Shown piece after piece: positions 1 through 12,371 of a stretch of 64,000 bases of DNA. The notes under the pieces are model-generated. The model did not search any database and was not told where the DNA came from. It saw nothing but the letters and a program-made list of their open reading frames with translations. Position 1 is the stretch's first letter. Each line of letters starts with the position of its first letter. The position numbers and the translations under genes are program-made. This DNA comes from Tubiluchus corallicola (taxonomy: Eukaryota; Priapulida; Priapulimorpha; Priapulimorphida; Tubiluchidae), in assembly GCA_030141605.1 (NCBI GenBank), contig JAQGDQ010000006.1:937501-1001500 (forward strand). The letters are read 5' to 3'.

Positions 1-153
1 TTTCAAATGTATGGTGGAAGTGTTATCTCATCTGCTGAGTGTGCTATAATGGCAAGAAATATTCTGGGGAATGCTGATTAATCTTACATTTACTGTTATG
101 CAAAAAAGTGTATTAACTGATATAGTCTAGTAACAGTGTTCATATTTGTGCAG

Positions 154-3100
154 CTGACAAAAGTTTTAGAAGAAAAAGGATTGAAAGAAGAAGGGATTTT
201 GAGAATTCCTGGTTTACAGACCAGAGTGAAGGTATGACACACCCAGATTATTAATGTCAGTTAACTGATTCCATAGCTCTGTCTGTTTTATATTTTTTCT
301 ACCCCACCTCTATATTTAGTAAGGCATAATGTACTTTACTATTTTCACAAAAAATGTTACTTGTTCATTCTTGTAATTATTGCTTGAGAGATCACGTATT
401 CTTTTGCCTAATAAATAACTGCATTCAGATCAATATTCCTAGTGTCTAGCTGAGAAAAAGTGTAATTGCTAAACAGGAAATTAATGCAGTTGTCTTTCAT
501 AACTATTCATGACGTGTTTGTGTTTAAAAAAATGTATTTTCTGTAACTGAGTCAATAAGTTTTTTCAAAAATAATAACGTAACGGTTAGATAGTTTATTT
601 ATAACCTAATTTATCTTGTCTATGGCTCTCTTTTCCATAAATTGCTCCTAAACATGTTTCTTTTGTTTTCAGCAAATCAAGCAAGAGTTAGAAGCATACT
701 TTTACACTAATGGTGCAAAATCTGTCTGGGATAACGCAGCTGCTAGTGACATTGCTACATTACTGAAACAGTGGTTACGAGAACTACCAGTTCCATTACT
801 GACTTGTGAATTAATTCAGGCATTCAGTTCTGTACAATGTGAGTTTACTATTTGTCATAAAAATCATCACATTAAATCATTGGGTGCAATGAGAGTAGCT
901 GTTGATCACTGTGTATGCTTAGTGAACCAAAATTAAGCAATCCTGAGCCTGGCTAGTAAATGGTTTGGCAACTGGAAACTGTCTAAAGCATGTACCATTC
1001 TGTCCACAGCTGTTCATCTCATTGACGGAGGATGTGTAAAAGCACTTCATTGTCTCAACTTAGAGGATTTGAACTAATGTTGTACACAGGCTTGCAAAGT
1101 GCCAAAGCATTTTTCACTAATTACAAAATATGCCTAGCGTGTGTCATTTACATAGATATACAATGCTTTTGGCGATTTTTTTCTGTATTCTTCAAATACT
1201 TTGTTTCTTCATATTTTTTACAGTATTAGTACTACATCACACTACTTATATGCACATCTTCATTAGCACATAGTACTTGTTAATGAAAACAGTAGTGTGA
1301 AAGAATTTCTGACCATCTGGGGTTCAATTTTTCAGCAGTTTTTATTATATTTAAAGTATTTTTGCAATCAAATTTAATATCATATTTTTCTATTTCAGTG
1401 GTAAAAGAAGTTAAAGAACAAGTGCGTAGCCTTAACTTTCTGGTTTTGATGCTTCCTAAACCAAATCGAGACACTTTAAAGGTAAATGACAGGTTTTATT
1501 ACTGTGTTTTAACTTAACCTTATTAAGGCATAATGGCAAATTTACAGGTTATAGGCTGGGTATAATCCACGAAATTAAGCAGCATGTATCAAAAATTCCC
1601 GGGAGAACTGAAAAGTTTCCTTCCTAAGTTATTTAAAGTTATGTATACGTATACAAAACATGTGTATCCCAAAAGCGTTATGATTATTTTTCTTCTGATT
1701 TTAACTGTTTTTATCGTCTTGAAACTTGTTTTACTGTTGCGTGAAAACAAAGAGATGAGTTTCTCATAGATCTGCAGAATGAATTGGGTGGCTAACAGAA
1801 GATGATGTATGCATGGCTTGCTTTGACATTCAGATCTGTATGCTGGACAGAAGTTAAAAACTGTATATGTGTGTCCCTTGACTAATCGTCCTGATGTGAA
1901 GTGTAGTTATTAAAATGTGGCCCTGGAGCACAACATTTTTTATTGGTCCGTAGTAAAACTCAATTAGTTATTGCCCACTTCTCTAAGCAGTCTAGCATTC
2001 TGATGACAAAAGTATACCTTATTTATTTCAGCATTTACTACAATTCTTAGAGAAGGTTGTACAAAACGAAAAGTCTAATAAAATGAACATCAACAATGTC
2101 GCAATGATAATGGCACCTAATATCTTCATCGTAAGCCAACGTGACAAGGTTAAACCAAGTCAAGCATACAATGAGCTGCAAATGGCTGCTGGTACAGCCA
2201 CTGTTATTAAACTGATGATAATGTATAGGGAAATACTGTGGACGGTAAGTTTTTATTGTGCTAAACAAGTTACTGATTAAATACACGAAAGAGCCAGCTT
2301 CTAGGAATCAGTATGCTGCTTACTGAGCACAGATAATCGTATCGGCAAAAATGCCATTTTTAGTGCTAAAAATTGATCCAAAAGCAATAATTTGTGCACT
2401 TATGATATTGTAATCAGTGACATAAATGTGCAGATTATTTCTTTTGACCTAATCAGTATTATAAATGTGCTGGTTATTTCTGTTGGCTTAATTTTTAGCA
2501 CTAAAAGCTGCATCCGTGTCATAAATGTGCTGATTATTTCTTTTGGCTTAATTTTTAGTAATGAAAAGCATTTAAATACACACTATATTTTTTGATGCTA
2601 TACTTTATTATTTATTGTTTTAGGTGCCTGCTTTTATGCTGAAACAAATTCGTTACCAACACACAATAGATTTTTGCCGGAAAGAGGTAAATTTATCCCA
2701 CCTTTGATCCTACATTTGTCAATTAAGCGTGATCAAATCCGTCTGTTTTTGATTTTTTTCTCATTGCTCATCCTCCAGATTTCTCGTTTTTTCCTGTTTT
2801 TTTCATTTTCTTTCTTACTGAGGAAGGAAACTTTCATCTTTTACCAATATTATTGCACTTGTAGATAACTTGTGTTTAATGTTAGACACATTTACTAACT
2901 GGATGCATTTGCAAGTCCATGCTAATATGGATCTTACATACACTAAATGTCAGTTGGGACTCATCCAGTGAAATTACAGTCATTCTAAGTAAAGCATTTT
3001 TAAATTTTAGTTTAAATAATTTCTTTGTTTGCAGAAATATCGACAGAAGAAAAACAAAGTAGATTTTAAGAAGCCTAAACGTGCTGTCCAGGAGGTTAGT

Positions 3101-5169
3101 AAAATTCCCTTTTCCACTGCAGGATTTTTGTGTATTAAAGATATGTTTGTAATCATTAATTTGTGAAAATAGTTATCCACTGTTACCTTACTTGAGCATT
3201 ATTGTAAGAAATCTACGCCTTGTATCAGTCAAAGTATAAATGTTGAACTTTTTATGATTTGATATTAATTTAATCTACATGCACAGGGCATCCAAGGTCA
3301 CTAGACTAACTATGTTTGTGGATTATGTACAAAGAATGGTTCTATTTGTATATTAATTTTTTACAATAGCATGTTACAATTATTGGTTCCAATTTTTGAA
3401 GATTATTTTAATTTCTTATTAGAATACATCAGTGCGAGTATTAGCTCCACCGTGCAGCAGTTCTCCGAAAACACTTAACATATCACCAACTGAGAAGTCA
3501 GATATGACCATTGCTGGAGATGTAGTGAAGAAACTGTGTGGTTCATTAATAAAGAAACAAGTCATATCCTGGAGCGATCATGCTCTATACGAAGTTGGAG
3601 GGAACATAGGTAGTGCTGTGATAAGTACTAACCTAATAGCAGTTCACCATTGTGAAACCATGCCATTCATTGGGCAATGGGCAGTTTAATTTAAATTTAA
3701 CAATAATAGAATAGTTCCTTTACTAAATTCTAGGTTAAGAATTTCTGTACTTAAATTATCTGCCAAGTATTTCTGCTAAGTAGGTTCACTAAATACCCTC
3801 TTGTCAAACGCCATATACCGTTGTTGAGAGCTCTATCTAACGTCAATCCTGAGGTTGACTTGTACCGAAAGATAATCCGGTTTGCATTAAAATTTTGAGT
3901 TTGTATAGTAAAGAATAAACCTATACTTAAGCTGCAGTTGACTCACACTATGAAGAGCGTTAACATAAACGTTTTGGAAATAGTTGCAAGTTACTCTGGG
4001 ACAGTGGAATTTTTTATATATGTACAGTCACACCTCTTTATAACGCCCACTTTAGGACTGGAAAATAGTTGGCTTTATAGTGAGTTTGGCGTTTTAACGA
4101 GGTTCGTTAAATTTTGCTACGTACAAATCACAAAGCAGTCAGACAAGCGAGCACAGGTTTAGAGTCTTTACTTTTTACTCTAATATGCTAATGATTAATG
4201 GATTAAAAGAAAATCATTTGTAAATTAGTGACTCACTTAAAATCAATCAACATTATTAAGAACTTTTTGTTTTAACATATAGTCAACTATATAATAGACT
4301 GTAGTGTAGGCCTAGTGCTCCACTAAACATGTATAAGTAAAAAAAGTTAAGTCATAACTACAAATTTCTTGCCGTTATTTCCTTGGATGATTCTTAGAAA
4401 AGAGCCATTTCTAAAATTTTTTGTCTTTTCTTGTCAATTGCCACTATGACTGCCTGGCGCATTGACAATAATATTATTGCGATTGTAAAATGTACTTTGC
4501 ACCTTATGAATAATCAAATCATGATAACATGTATTATTTTACATGATACGTGACGTCTAATCAGACTGAGTGTCAGCAACTCAGCGGAATGTATAGCAGC
4601 CTCGTGCAGCTGGCGGTACTTCCCAGTTGAACATATGTATTGTATTGCCTGACGGAGGGCGGATTATGGAGGCCGGTATAAACGGTTATTTTTATAAACA
4701 TTTGAATACAGCCGTTTCATTCCTGGCCATTTTGCAGCCGATAACCGAGTTTGACAGTATAACGGGGGCAGCATGAGGAGGTTTGACTGTATGTGGAATA
4801 TTGGTTTAAGTGACAAATAGCTCACAAGTTCTTACTGTTAATCGAGTCACGGAACTTAATTGAACTACTACTTGCTGTGCCACCCTTTGTTGTCTCTTAA
4901 TCACTCTCAGTATTGTTGGTACCATAAAGCACAATGTCGTGAATACAGGCTCGGGAACTTTTTCCAAGAACGTTATCATTGACGATCAGTACCACTTGTT
5001 ATTTGCTGTCTAAACAATGATAATCTTTTATCACTGAATTGTTTTGTTTACAGAGGAAAGAAGATTGGAACATGGTGCTAGTCTTTTGCACGTTTTTAAA
5101 GAGAACCCAACTGGAAAGTGGGAACTTAGATGTCTTCATCCCCGTGTTTTTGAAATAGAAAAACTGTAA
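154..5169 (+). CDS. RhoGAP protein, ARHGAP18/28/40-like (5' end outside window)
   Basis: GTPase-activating protein for Rho-family GTPases; ARHGAP18-group members act on RhoA and actin organisation. I read eight exons: 154-231, 673-838, 1399-1481, 2032-2244, 2624-2686, 3035-3094, 3423-3609 and 5054-5169. All have AG/GT borders and phases that join without a stop, giving 321 residues and TAA at 5167. The first exon carries EEGILRIPG with the catalytic arginine finger (codon 202-204). The second has LLKQWLRELPVPLL and the fourth NVAMIMAPNIF, both standard RhoGAP core motifs. The tail (LYEVGGNI joined to EERRLEHG, then ENPTGKWEL) follows the ARHGAP18 C-terminal pattern, which separates this group from other RhoGAPs. 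The N-terminal half lies left of the window; 1-153 looks intronic. Intron 7 holds an inverted-repeat element. The ARHGAP18, 28 and 40 paralogues cannot be told apart here. Confidence 0.9.
2422..2572. repeat. Short diverged tandem repeat in RhoGAP intron 4
   Basis: Three copies beginning ATAAATGTGC start at 2422, 2461 and 2521. The second and third share about 45 bases including TTGGCTTAATTTTTAG; the first is shorter and more diverged. Their ORF is a by-product of the repeat. Confidence 0.6.
4025..4789. mobile_element. Non-autonomous pogo/Tc1-mariner-like element in RhoGAP intron 7
   Basis: The left end reads CAGTCACACCTCTTTATAAC and the right end, reverse complemented, CAGTCAAACCTCCTC. Both ends are flanked by TA (4023-4024 and 4790-4791), the target duplication of the Tc1/mariner superfamily. 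The 765-bp interior has no transposase frame. Its ends resemble those of the separate element at 6647-7172, so both probably used the same enzyme. It lies wholly in the intron between the last two coding exons. Confidence 0.6.
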
Positions 5170-6147
5170 CAGCTTGCTAAAGCTGCATTAGTGATGGTTG
5201 TGTAGTTTAAATTAATTATCTTGTAAATGGAGTGTTTTGTGTGTAATCAAGAATAATATAATTATATGTTTGATTGTAAATTGTAGGCTTATGTGATTTG
5301 GGACATGTTACATTTTTTTAATGTAACAGATTTTTACATGTGGACAACAATTTATGGGGCTTATATAGGTTCCATTTTATTCCACAAAGGTGTTATTGCT
5401 TGCTTGGAAGGTGTCTTTATCTGTGGTCTGCATTTTCTAGAATTTAGTTCAGGTTTACTGGTTTTCTGACTTCACATGGCAATTTTCCATACCGTTTGTG
5501 AGTAATGAGTGGACACTGTACACGCCAGGTACAAAAATTTCCTATTTCTCTTATTTCCTATAATTAAATTATGCGTGACAAAATAATGCAATTCAGCCAT
5601 TACAAATACATTAAAATTCTGCTGATTATTACCTTGTTTGCAATTCTAAGTTTCTTTGTCGTTTTTAGTTAATCTTAAACTAATGTGATACTAATTGTGA
5701 TTACCATGTGTTCTGAATTATTTCTTTATTTTAACTGAACAATTTGTTTTAGGCGGATTTAGACAAAGTTATTCACAAACATTAGTCACTTTATTTTGAG
5801 GGTTTGAGTAACTCTTTAATGGTCACTTTACTTTTAACTAGAGAATCGAATATAACACATGCTGGCTTTTTTCACTTAGCAAACTATTAAGAGTGATTCT
5901 TATTTGCAATTTAAACATCAAAAACTTTTCCAATCAATTAAATAATAAATGACTAAATAAAACATTTAGAGATTATTTGGCTAAATAATTGCAAAAAAAT
6001 ATTGAAATTTTTAAAGATGGGGATGAGTTTGGTGCATCTATTATGTTTATAACATTGAAACGATTTTATTTTTACAGGTATAAAATTAATGTTTTGGGAT
6101 GTCTTTGTAAAGACTTTTGCCACTTTCAGAATAATTTGCGAAATGAA
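5170..6147. other. RhoGAP 3' flank, no further gene seen
   Basis: This holds the 3' untranslated region after the RhoGAP stop and AT-rich intergenic sequence. AATAAA occurs around 5943-5960, but no nearer canonical poly(A) signal was found. No exon-like frame was recognised. Confidence 0.4.
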
Positions 6148-6169
6148 CTGTACGTAGCTAAGAGATGAT

Positions 6170-6330
6170 GGGGGGGGGGGGGGCGATCTGACCTAGGCGG
6201 CACTTTTTAAAGGCGGTATTTTTACCAAGTGCAGTGAAAAAATTCTCAATTTTCCAAGAAAACACTGCTTATGGCATTTCCTGCAGATATAGATGTACGG
6301 GAGGAAGTTTCACGGGGGGGGGGGGGGGGG
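6170..6330. repeat. Two pure poly-G runs
   Basis: An uninterrupted run of 14 G lies at 6170-6183 and one of 17 G at 6314-6330. Both are rare in such AT-rich DNA and sit near the left end of the possible hAT-like element. Exact lengths may be unreliable because homopolymers are error-prone in sequencing. Confidence 0.8.
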
Positions 6331-6646
6331 CAAAAGGAATTTGCCATAGTTTGGCTATAGACTGACAAAGGTGTCTAACAATAAAGAGCTTATACTTATA
6401 GGGCTATACATTTATGATTGTTTGCATTTACACGCACTTTTGTTCAATATAACGTATGCAAAGTGTCAGAAATCAAAAATTAATGCAGGAAGAAAAAGAA
6501 ATTAGTAATGACACCATTCCCATTGAGAAACCAACGTGAATCGTATCCTGCTGTGGCATTCAGTGCTGAGAATAACAGATATTAAGATAAGTGCTATTCA
6601 CCCAAAATTAAATGCTGTTTATAATAGTTTTATCAGTTTTTATGTA

Positions 6647-7172
6647 CAGTCAACCTCGGATATAAGGGACACCTCCAGACTGGCAAAAATCGTCCCTTAT
6701 AGCCGAAGTTGAGTCAGACCGAGGGTAGCTAGACCTGCGAGCTTTATATGCCTCATCTGGTAGCCTAATGTCCAATGAACCATTTATCGCAAATTCAGTG
6801 CAAATGGTATGTAGGAAGCTCCTTCAGTGATGCGAGATGTATGTATGCGGAAACCAAGTTGTTCGAAGGCAGAGTTTACGAAAAATTGAGGTTAAAAATC
6901 GATCAATTTCGCTTGAGCAACTTTTTCTTTTTTTATATTTTCGTCACGATTTCTCGAGTTTTGACGTTCGGGGTCTCGGCATAGGCTTTTTAGGATGTAA
7001 AAAAGGATGTTTCTATTACGTGGGACCTGAAGATATTTGGTCACTTATAACCGAAAGTCCCTTACATCCGAGTACCTTATATACGAAGACTTATAAGGAA
7101 AAACATTACGAAAAATCGGGACCTGTGTTGGTGGTCCGTTATAAGTGAGTACCTTATACCCGAGGTTGACTG
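6647..7172. mobile_element. Pogo/Tc1-mariner-like miniature inverted-repeat element
   Basis: The left end is CAGTCAACCTCGGATATAAG. The right end, reverse complemented, is CAGTCAACCTCGGGTATAAG, a 19/20 match. TA flanks both ends (6645-6646 and 7173-7174), as for Tc1/mariner/pogo insertions. Length is 526 bp. Internal sub-terminal repeats such as CCTTATA with ACCGAA or CCGAAG recur in both orientations. The ORFs inside (6775-6984, 6837-7148) show no transposase motif, so the element is non-autonomous. Confidence 0.75.
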
Positions 7173-8465
7173 TATTTTTCATTTTTTCTGCACATTTCCT
7201 GACACTCCACTGGAATTGCAATAGTAATAGTATATAAAAGCCCAAATTATAACATTTACTAAAAATCATGAATCTAACAAGACACCAGCATTGTATTTTC
7301 ACTGAGCAAACATGCATATACTTTCAGATATACTTTTTCTTACATTTCAGAAATTCAAAAGAAATAATGGTGATGGTATACGTTTTGAGGAACGTGTACG
7401 TAAAAAGTATATGAAGAACTTACGAGGTTTATTGAACTAAAATTGATAGCAGGCACTATTATTAACTTTAAATTCTTAAAAGTTTAAAACGGTTGTTGTA
7501 CAAGAAACACTTTACACTGCAGCAGTAAAAAGGCATATTTCATGCATAACCAATTTTGAATATTGAAATCTTGAATTTTGTAATTTCAAAACAGAATTAT
7601 TTGCCCTGAAGGTAACCAGCTTCTGCTCTGAAAATGACCAATTCATTTGCTCTGGGAGGGTGACCGCTTCCTTGACCTCCGTCCGTGTGCCCTATGCCTT
7701 CATATTGCGACAAAGGAAGATAATAATTTAATATCATACTAATATTTCTATCATAGTTTGCCTTTGCTTTTGGTACATATTTTAAGTTAACTGTAAACTT
7801 AACATATATATTCATGCTTGTAGGTGCAAGCTCATCAAGCATTATTTACAGAAAATTTCGAGCACTTTTTAATGATGTATTTATTGCTGGCGTTTAATTT
7901 CTACAACACTGATGTCATTGTAATTAATTTTATTTGCCTAATAATGATTGTGATTCAGTAGCTTCTTGACTCGCCAACCTAGTTTAGGAGTTTTTTAATA
8001 TCTCAGTCAGAACTTGAATTTAAATATTTTCATTACTTTATCTTTGCAATATTTTCGTGACAAACTTTTACTTTGCTTTAATCAACTGTTACAATGCTCA
8101 AATTAAAAATTCTCCGTTGAGAATTTACGATCACGTTGGAATGGTCTTCAACTACCATTATAATGTTTTTTTCTGCGTTAACATTTGAAGAAGCCTTTGA
8201 GTATCGTAGCTTTTGAGCTTCGAAACATGAACGTAGATCTATTTGTTCACAAGCAATTTTTTTAATTTTGAGTAGTACTTTATTATATTATTAATTTATT
8301 TCTGCAACTTATCACAACTGCAGCGCAACATTGCTAAATTTTACAAAACTAAAATTCTAAACATTTTCATCAAGGTTGTCGCTGTGCTGTAGGTTATTAA
8401 AGGAGGGGGCGTCGAACTCAAGTGCCGCCTCAGGTGCCGCAAGCTTTAGCTGCACCACTGTACGC

Positions 8466-9500
8466 AAATTTTTAAGAAAAAAATATTTGAGTATCAGCAC
8501 TTCATTAGAACGGCACAAAAAAGCTGGCATTTCAAGTTGAATAGCATTTAATAAACTTTAAAAAAGTCGTGAAATTTGCAAACTGAGTTAAGAAATTTAC
8601 TATGGGAAATGTCATGATTCAAAACCGATGTTGGGATTTCTAAAAATTGTTTATTTCTTACACTAAAAGTCTGTAAAGTTGTTTAGTTCAGACAGAAAAC
8701 ATGCAATCATGGTCTGTATTTTAGACTTTAGGGACATTATTATAATTATTAACGACTTGTGTTCCCAATTTTGATTAAATTCTTCAGCGAATGTGCGGGC
8801 AGAACACTTTTTATAGGTGTAGTCAGCATCAGGTCCTGTGATGATAGAGATAACTGTAAGAATTATAATTGATACATTAATTTTGAAAAAGATTGTATTT
8901 ACTAATGGTGCTATTGTTATATAGATCTGTGATCAGATTAGTCATCATTACCTAATACATCATTTGTTCATTACTTTAATTTAGTAACAATAAGTTCAAA
9001 TAATTTTTTAGCCATGACATACTAACACTTGGCTGGTTTTGTGAGCATTTATGATCTTCTCTCTATAATTACGAGTACAAGTGAGACATTAGAGATTAGA
9101 AATTTGATTCTAGTTGGAAATAGTTTTGTAATGATTATAATGTATTAATGTATCTACATATTTGTGTGATACACCTAATTAACATTAATTTTGAATCTAC
9201 AAATAATTGTGTATGTTTTTTTTGTTTCCATCATACATATTTCTGAAACACATCAGAGAGCATGAATCTGTGTAATATATTAGTGATTTCACCTGGAAAT
9301 GTTATTGTTGCTATTTATTATTAACAGTTGACCATACTGTTTCTTCAGGACGTCAAACTGGGAAGTCTCCATGACAACCAAGGCAGCAGTTCTAGACTGC
9401 AATAAATCTTTGATAGCTCACCAAACTTGACCGTTTGAACTTTCTCATATTAAATATTCAATTCTTTAGAATTTAATAAACCGCTTTTTGAAGACATATT
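8466..9500. other. Gene-free AT-rich intergenic stretch
   Basis: No ORF, splice-bounded exon, RNA gene or repeat was recognised between the possible hAT-like element and the minisatellite. Confidence 0.5.
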
Positions 9501-10313
9501 ACACACTCCTGGCTAGATTTTCACTCAGCCTTTATACTCTTCATGTACACACTCCTGGCTAGATTTTCACTCGGCCTTTATACTCTTCATGCACACACTC
9601 CTGGCTAGATTTTCACTCGGCCTTTATACTCTTCATGCACACACTCCTGGCTAGATTTTCACTCGGTCTTTATACTCTTCATGTACACACTCCTGGCTAG
9701 ATTTTCACTCAGTCTTTATACTCTTCATGTACACACTCCTGGCTAGATTTTCACTCAGCCTTTATACTCTTCATGTACACACCTGGCTAGATTTTCACTC
9801 GGTCTTTATACTCTTCATGTACACACTCCTGGCTAGATTTTCACTCGGTCTTTATACTCTTCATGTACACACTCCTGGCTAGATTTTCACTCGGTCTTTA
9901 TACTCTTCATGTACACACTCCTGGCTAGACTTTCACTCGGTCTTTATACTCTTCATGTACACACTCCTGGCTAGATTTTCACTCGGTCTTTATGCTCTTC
10001 ATGTACACAATCCTGGCTAGATTTTCACTCAGCCTTTATGCTCTTCATGTACACACTCCTGGCTAGATTTTCACTCAGCCTTTATACTCTTCATGTACAC
10101 ACTCTTGGCTAGATTTTCACTCGGTCTTTATGCTCTTCATGTACACACTCTTGGCTAGATTTTCACTCGGTCTTTATACTCTTCATGTACACACTCCTGG
10201 CTAGATTTTCACTCAGTCTTTATACTCTTCATGTACACACTCCTGGCTAGATTTTCACTCAGCCTTTATACTCTTCATGTACACACTCCTGGCTAGATTT
10301 TCACTCAGCCTTT
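9501..10313. repeat. 46-bp minisatellite, 18 copies
   Basis: The unit begins ACACACTCCTGGCTAGATTT and ends TATACTCTTCATGT. There are 17 full units plus a partial last one (10281-10313). All full units are 46 bp except one around 9775 that lacks 2 bp, which accounts exactly for the 780-bp distance between first and last unit. Variation is confined to a few sites: CAGCC/CGGCC/CGGTC/CAGTC, TATACT/TATGCT, CATGT/CATGC and rare changes in CTCCTGG. Adjacent units often share variants, as expected from local duplication or conversion. No long open frame crosses it. Confidence 0.95.
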
Positions 10314-10730
10314 TTATCAGTAAATTTCTAAAACACAAACTCGTCTTTTTAACATACATTCATTTCACTAGTTTCATCATCTTCACAATCATAACTCTAA
10401 TCTGGTTGCAAATACTTCATTAGAATATCTTTTTGCTGTTTAGTGTCTGGCAGCTTTTTTACTGCTCATTTAACAATATAAACTGTATGTGGGCAAAAGA
10501 AGGGAAACCTTTCAGTAATGTCGTAATTTTAGGAAGCCAGGTAAAGCAGAAGTAGAAAGTGTTTTGCTAAGGGAAGAGAGCTCTGTACTAGCGTCGTTTA
10601 ATCATACATTTCTACAGCAAAATAGCACAATTGGTTCATCTTATTTCGTGAAAGTGTTGTGCACCTGCAATTACAAATACACTATGTTATTACTTATGCT
10701 AAAGCTAAACTTAAAATTAACTTCCAGTTT

Positions 10731-10771
10731 TTGGTGCCCTCGGCAATTGCCTAGTGGTAAAGCCAACCCTG
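10731..10771. mobile_element. Possible hAT element terminus
   Basis: On the reverse strand this reads CAGGGTTGGCTTTACCACTA followed by GGCAATTGCCGAGGGCACC. That is the style of many animal hAT termini (CAGGG..GGC .. TAGGC .. GGGC). No partner end or 8-bp duplication was found nearby, so it may be a fragment. Confidence 0.3.
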
Positions 10772-10953
10772 GGTCTGATTCTGTGTTACATAAGTTTCTT
10801 TGCACAACTTCTTGCAATCTTACAAGCCTTTTATATTTTTTTATTTTCACATTCTTTGATCACGCACCCAATGTCAGATGGAACTTTTCCACTTTGGTAT
10901 TCACACTAGGATTTCAAGAACTATCTGTCAGAAACGAAGTAGCGCACTAGCCT

Positions 10954-11040
10954 AAGTAGCACATGCGTTACATGGGCTGGGCCAAGTAGCACATGCGGTA
11001 GATGGGCTGGGCCAAGTAGCACATGCAGTAGATGGGCTGC
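10954..11040. repeat. 30-bp tandem repeat, about three copies
   Basis: Units start AAGTAGCACATGC at 10954, 10984 and 11014 and continue with GGGCTGGGCC; the third is degraded at its end. The array is GC-richer than its surroundings. Confidence 0.85.
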
Positions 11041-12371
11041 CCAAGTACTGCAGCAACAGAAATGGAGCTACTTTAAGGCTTTTAAAACATGTTGACCTTT
11101 ACTGTAGTGTCAGTTTTCCTTTTTTGATTTAATAATAATATTAAAATAATGATAAATAATTAATTGTCATTAGGATGAGTAATGTTTGGTCTCCATAATT
11201 AATAGTTTTTAATCTTGTAAAATTTTTAAGCTTATAGCAGCAGGTTGGGTCTAATTATAGGTGCTTACCTCATTGTCAAACATTTTTTCTCTGCATTGTC
11301 AGGCAGTTGAACCATTAATTTACCTCCTAACTAGTATTTTTTAAGTAGAATTACATACTGCTGCTTGGCCCTATCATATACCTTGAGATGATTTGGCAAA
11401 CCAATGCACTTAAATTGCATAATTTTCATTTTGTATTATAATACCAGTAATTAATTCTGCAGACTAATTTTATCAGCAAAAATAACATTAGAACGAAATT
11501 GACCTAGCTACTTTTTCAAGCTAAAGTTTATTATTGGTATTAACGCTACATTACATTACTGTCATTATAATGAGTCGGGCAAGACAAATAATTCAACTTT
11601 TTAGATCGTTGAAATGTACAGTGAACATAAGATAAGACAGTGTTAAAATGCATTAGTTTGCGCTCTACACTGTCTTTATGCTATCCCAGATCGGTAGGCA
11701 TCCAGTATCCAACTGAGCTACAGACAGGTGCAGATAAACAGTCCTTTGCCCTATTATAATTATAGATTCTTGTTCTTGGTTGTTCATAAACATTTTTTGT
11801 TTCTTCACATTTTTTGTAGATAGAAACATGAAATTTGGTACACTCTCAAGATACTGCAAAATAAAAAAATGAGTTAGGTGAACTCTACCCCAGGTTACAG
11901 ATTGAAATCCATAACATTTGATAAGCAATCTTAAAACTGCTCTAAAATGTAGCTGCAACTAGAGAGGGAGACTACAACCTGCTCAAATAAAAAAGTAGAC
12001 AATGTTTACCTCAAAAATACCAGTGGCTAGCTGCTATATGTCTTGAATTCTTACTGTAAAAAAATGGGTCGCCTAAACTATCTCCTCTTGTACATGTATT
12101 ACAAATATATAATTATATCACAAGGATACAAAAATATTAATTATCTTACAATTTTTTTTTACAAATTTCTATTGTCGCTAAACCCTGGCTGAGTTCAGTC
12201 GAATAGTATCATTTCCAAAACCAGCTCTGGTAAATATTGCGTTCGCACAAACAGAAGTTATTGCTTACGTAATTCATGAGGCATAAGACATGCGTACACT
12301 GCTTGGTTTAACAATGCTAACAAAATCAGCATGATGTGGAACGTTTGCCGCTGCTCATCAGTTATAGTAAT
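11041..12371. other. Intergenic, WDR18 3' flank
   Basis: No gene was recognised. A reverse-strand TAGCTCAGTTGG near 11715 resembles a tRNA A box but has no matching T-arm or stems. The 97-codon reverse frame at 11665-11958 has no recognisable domain. Confidence 0.45.

Larger units (their letters stand above)
6148..8465. mobile_element. Possible hAT-like non-autonomous element (weak inverted ends)
   Basis: The left end (GTACGTAGCTAAG, then a poly-G run, then ACCTAGGCGGCACTT) resembles the reverse complement of the right end (GTACAGTGGTGCAGCTAAAG ... CACCTGAGGCGGCACTT). The shared GGCGGCACTT block and similar outer ends suggest one roughly 2.3-kb element. No transposase frame is visible inside and no convincing 8-bp target duplication was found. 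It encloses the pogo-like element at 6647-7172. Confidence 0.3.

Noticed and set aside
10564-10950. 128-codon forward frame
   Set aside because: It has a non-ATG start and no recognisable domain, and it overlaps the hAT-like terminus; composition follows AT-rich DNA.
11665-11958. 97-codon reverse frame, and tRNA A-box-like TAGCTCAGTTGG on the same strand
   Set aside because: No domain, no splice or start context. The A box lacks D-stem pairing, an anticodon arm and a T-arm, so it is not a tRNA gene.
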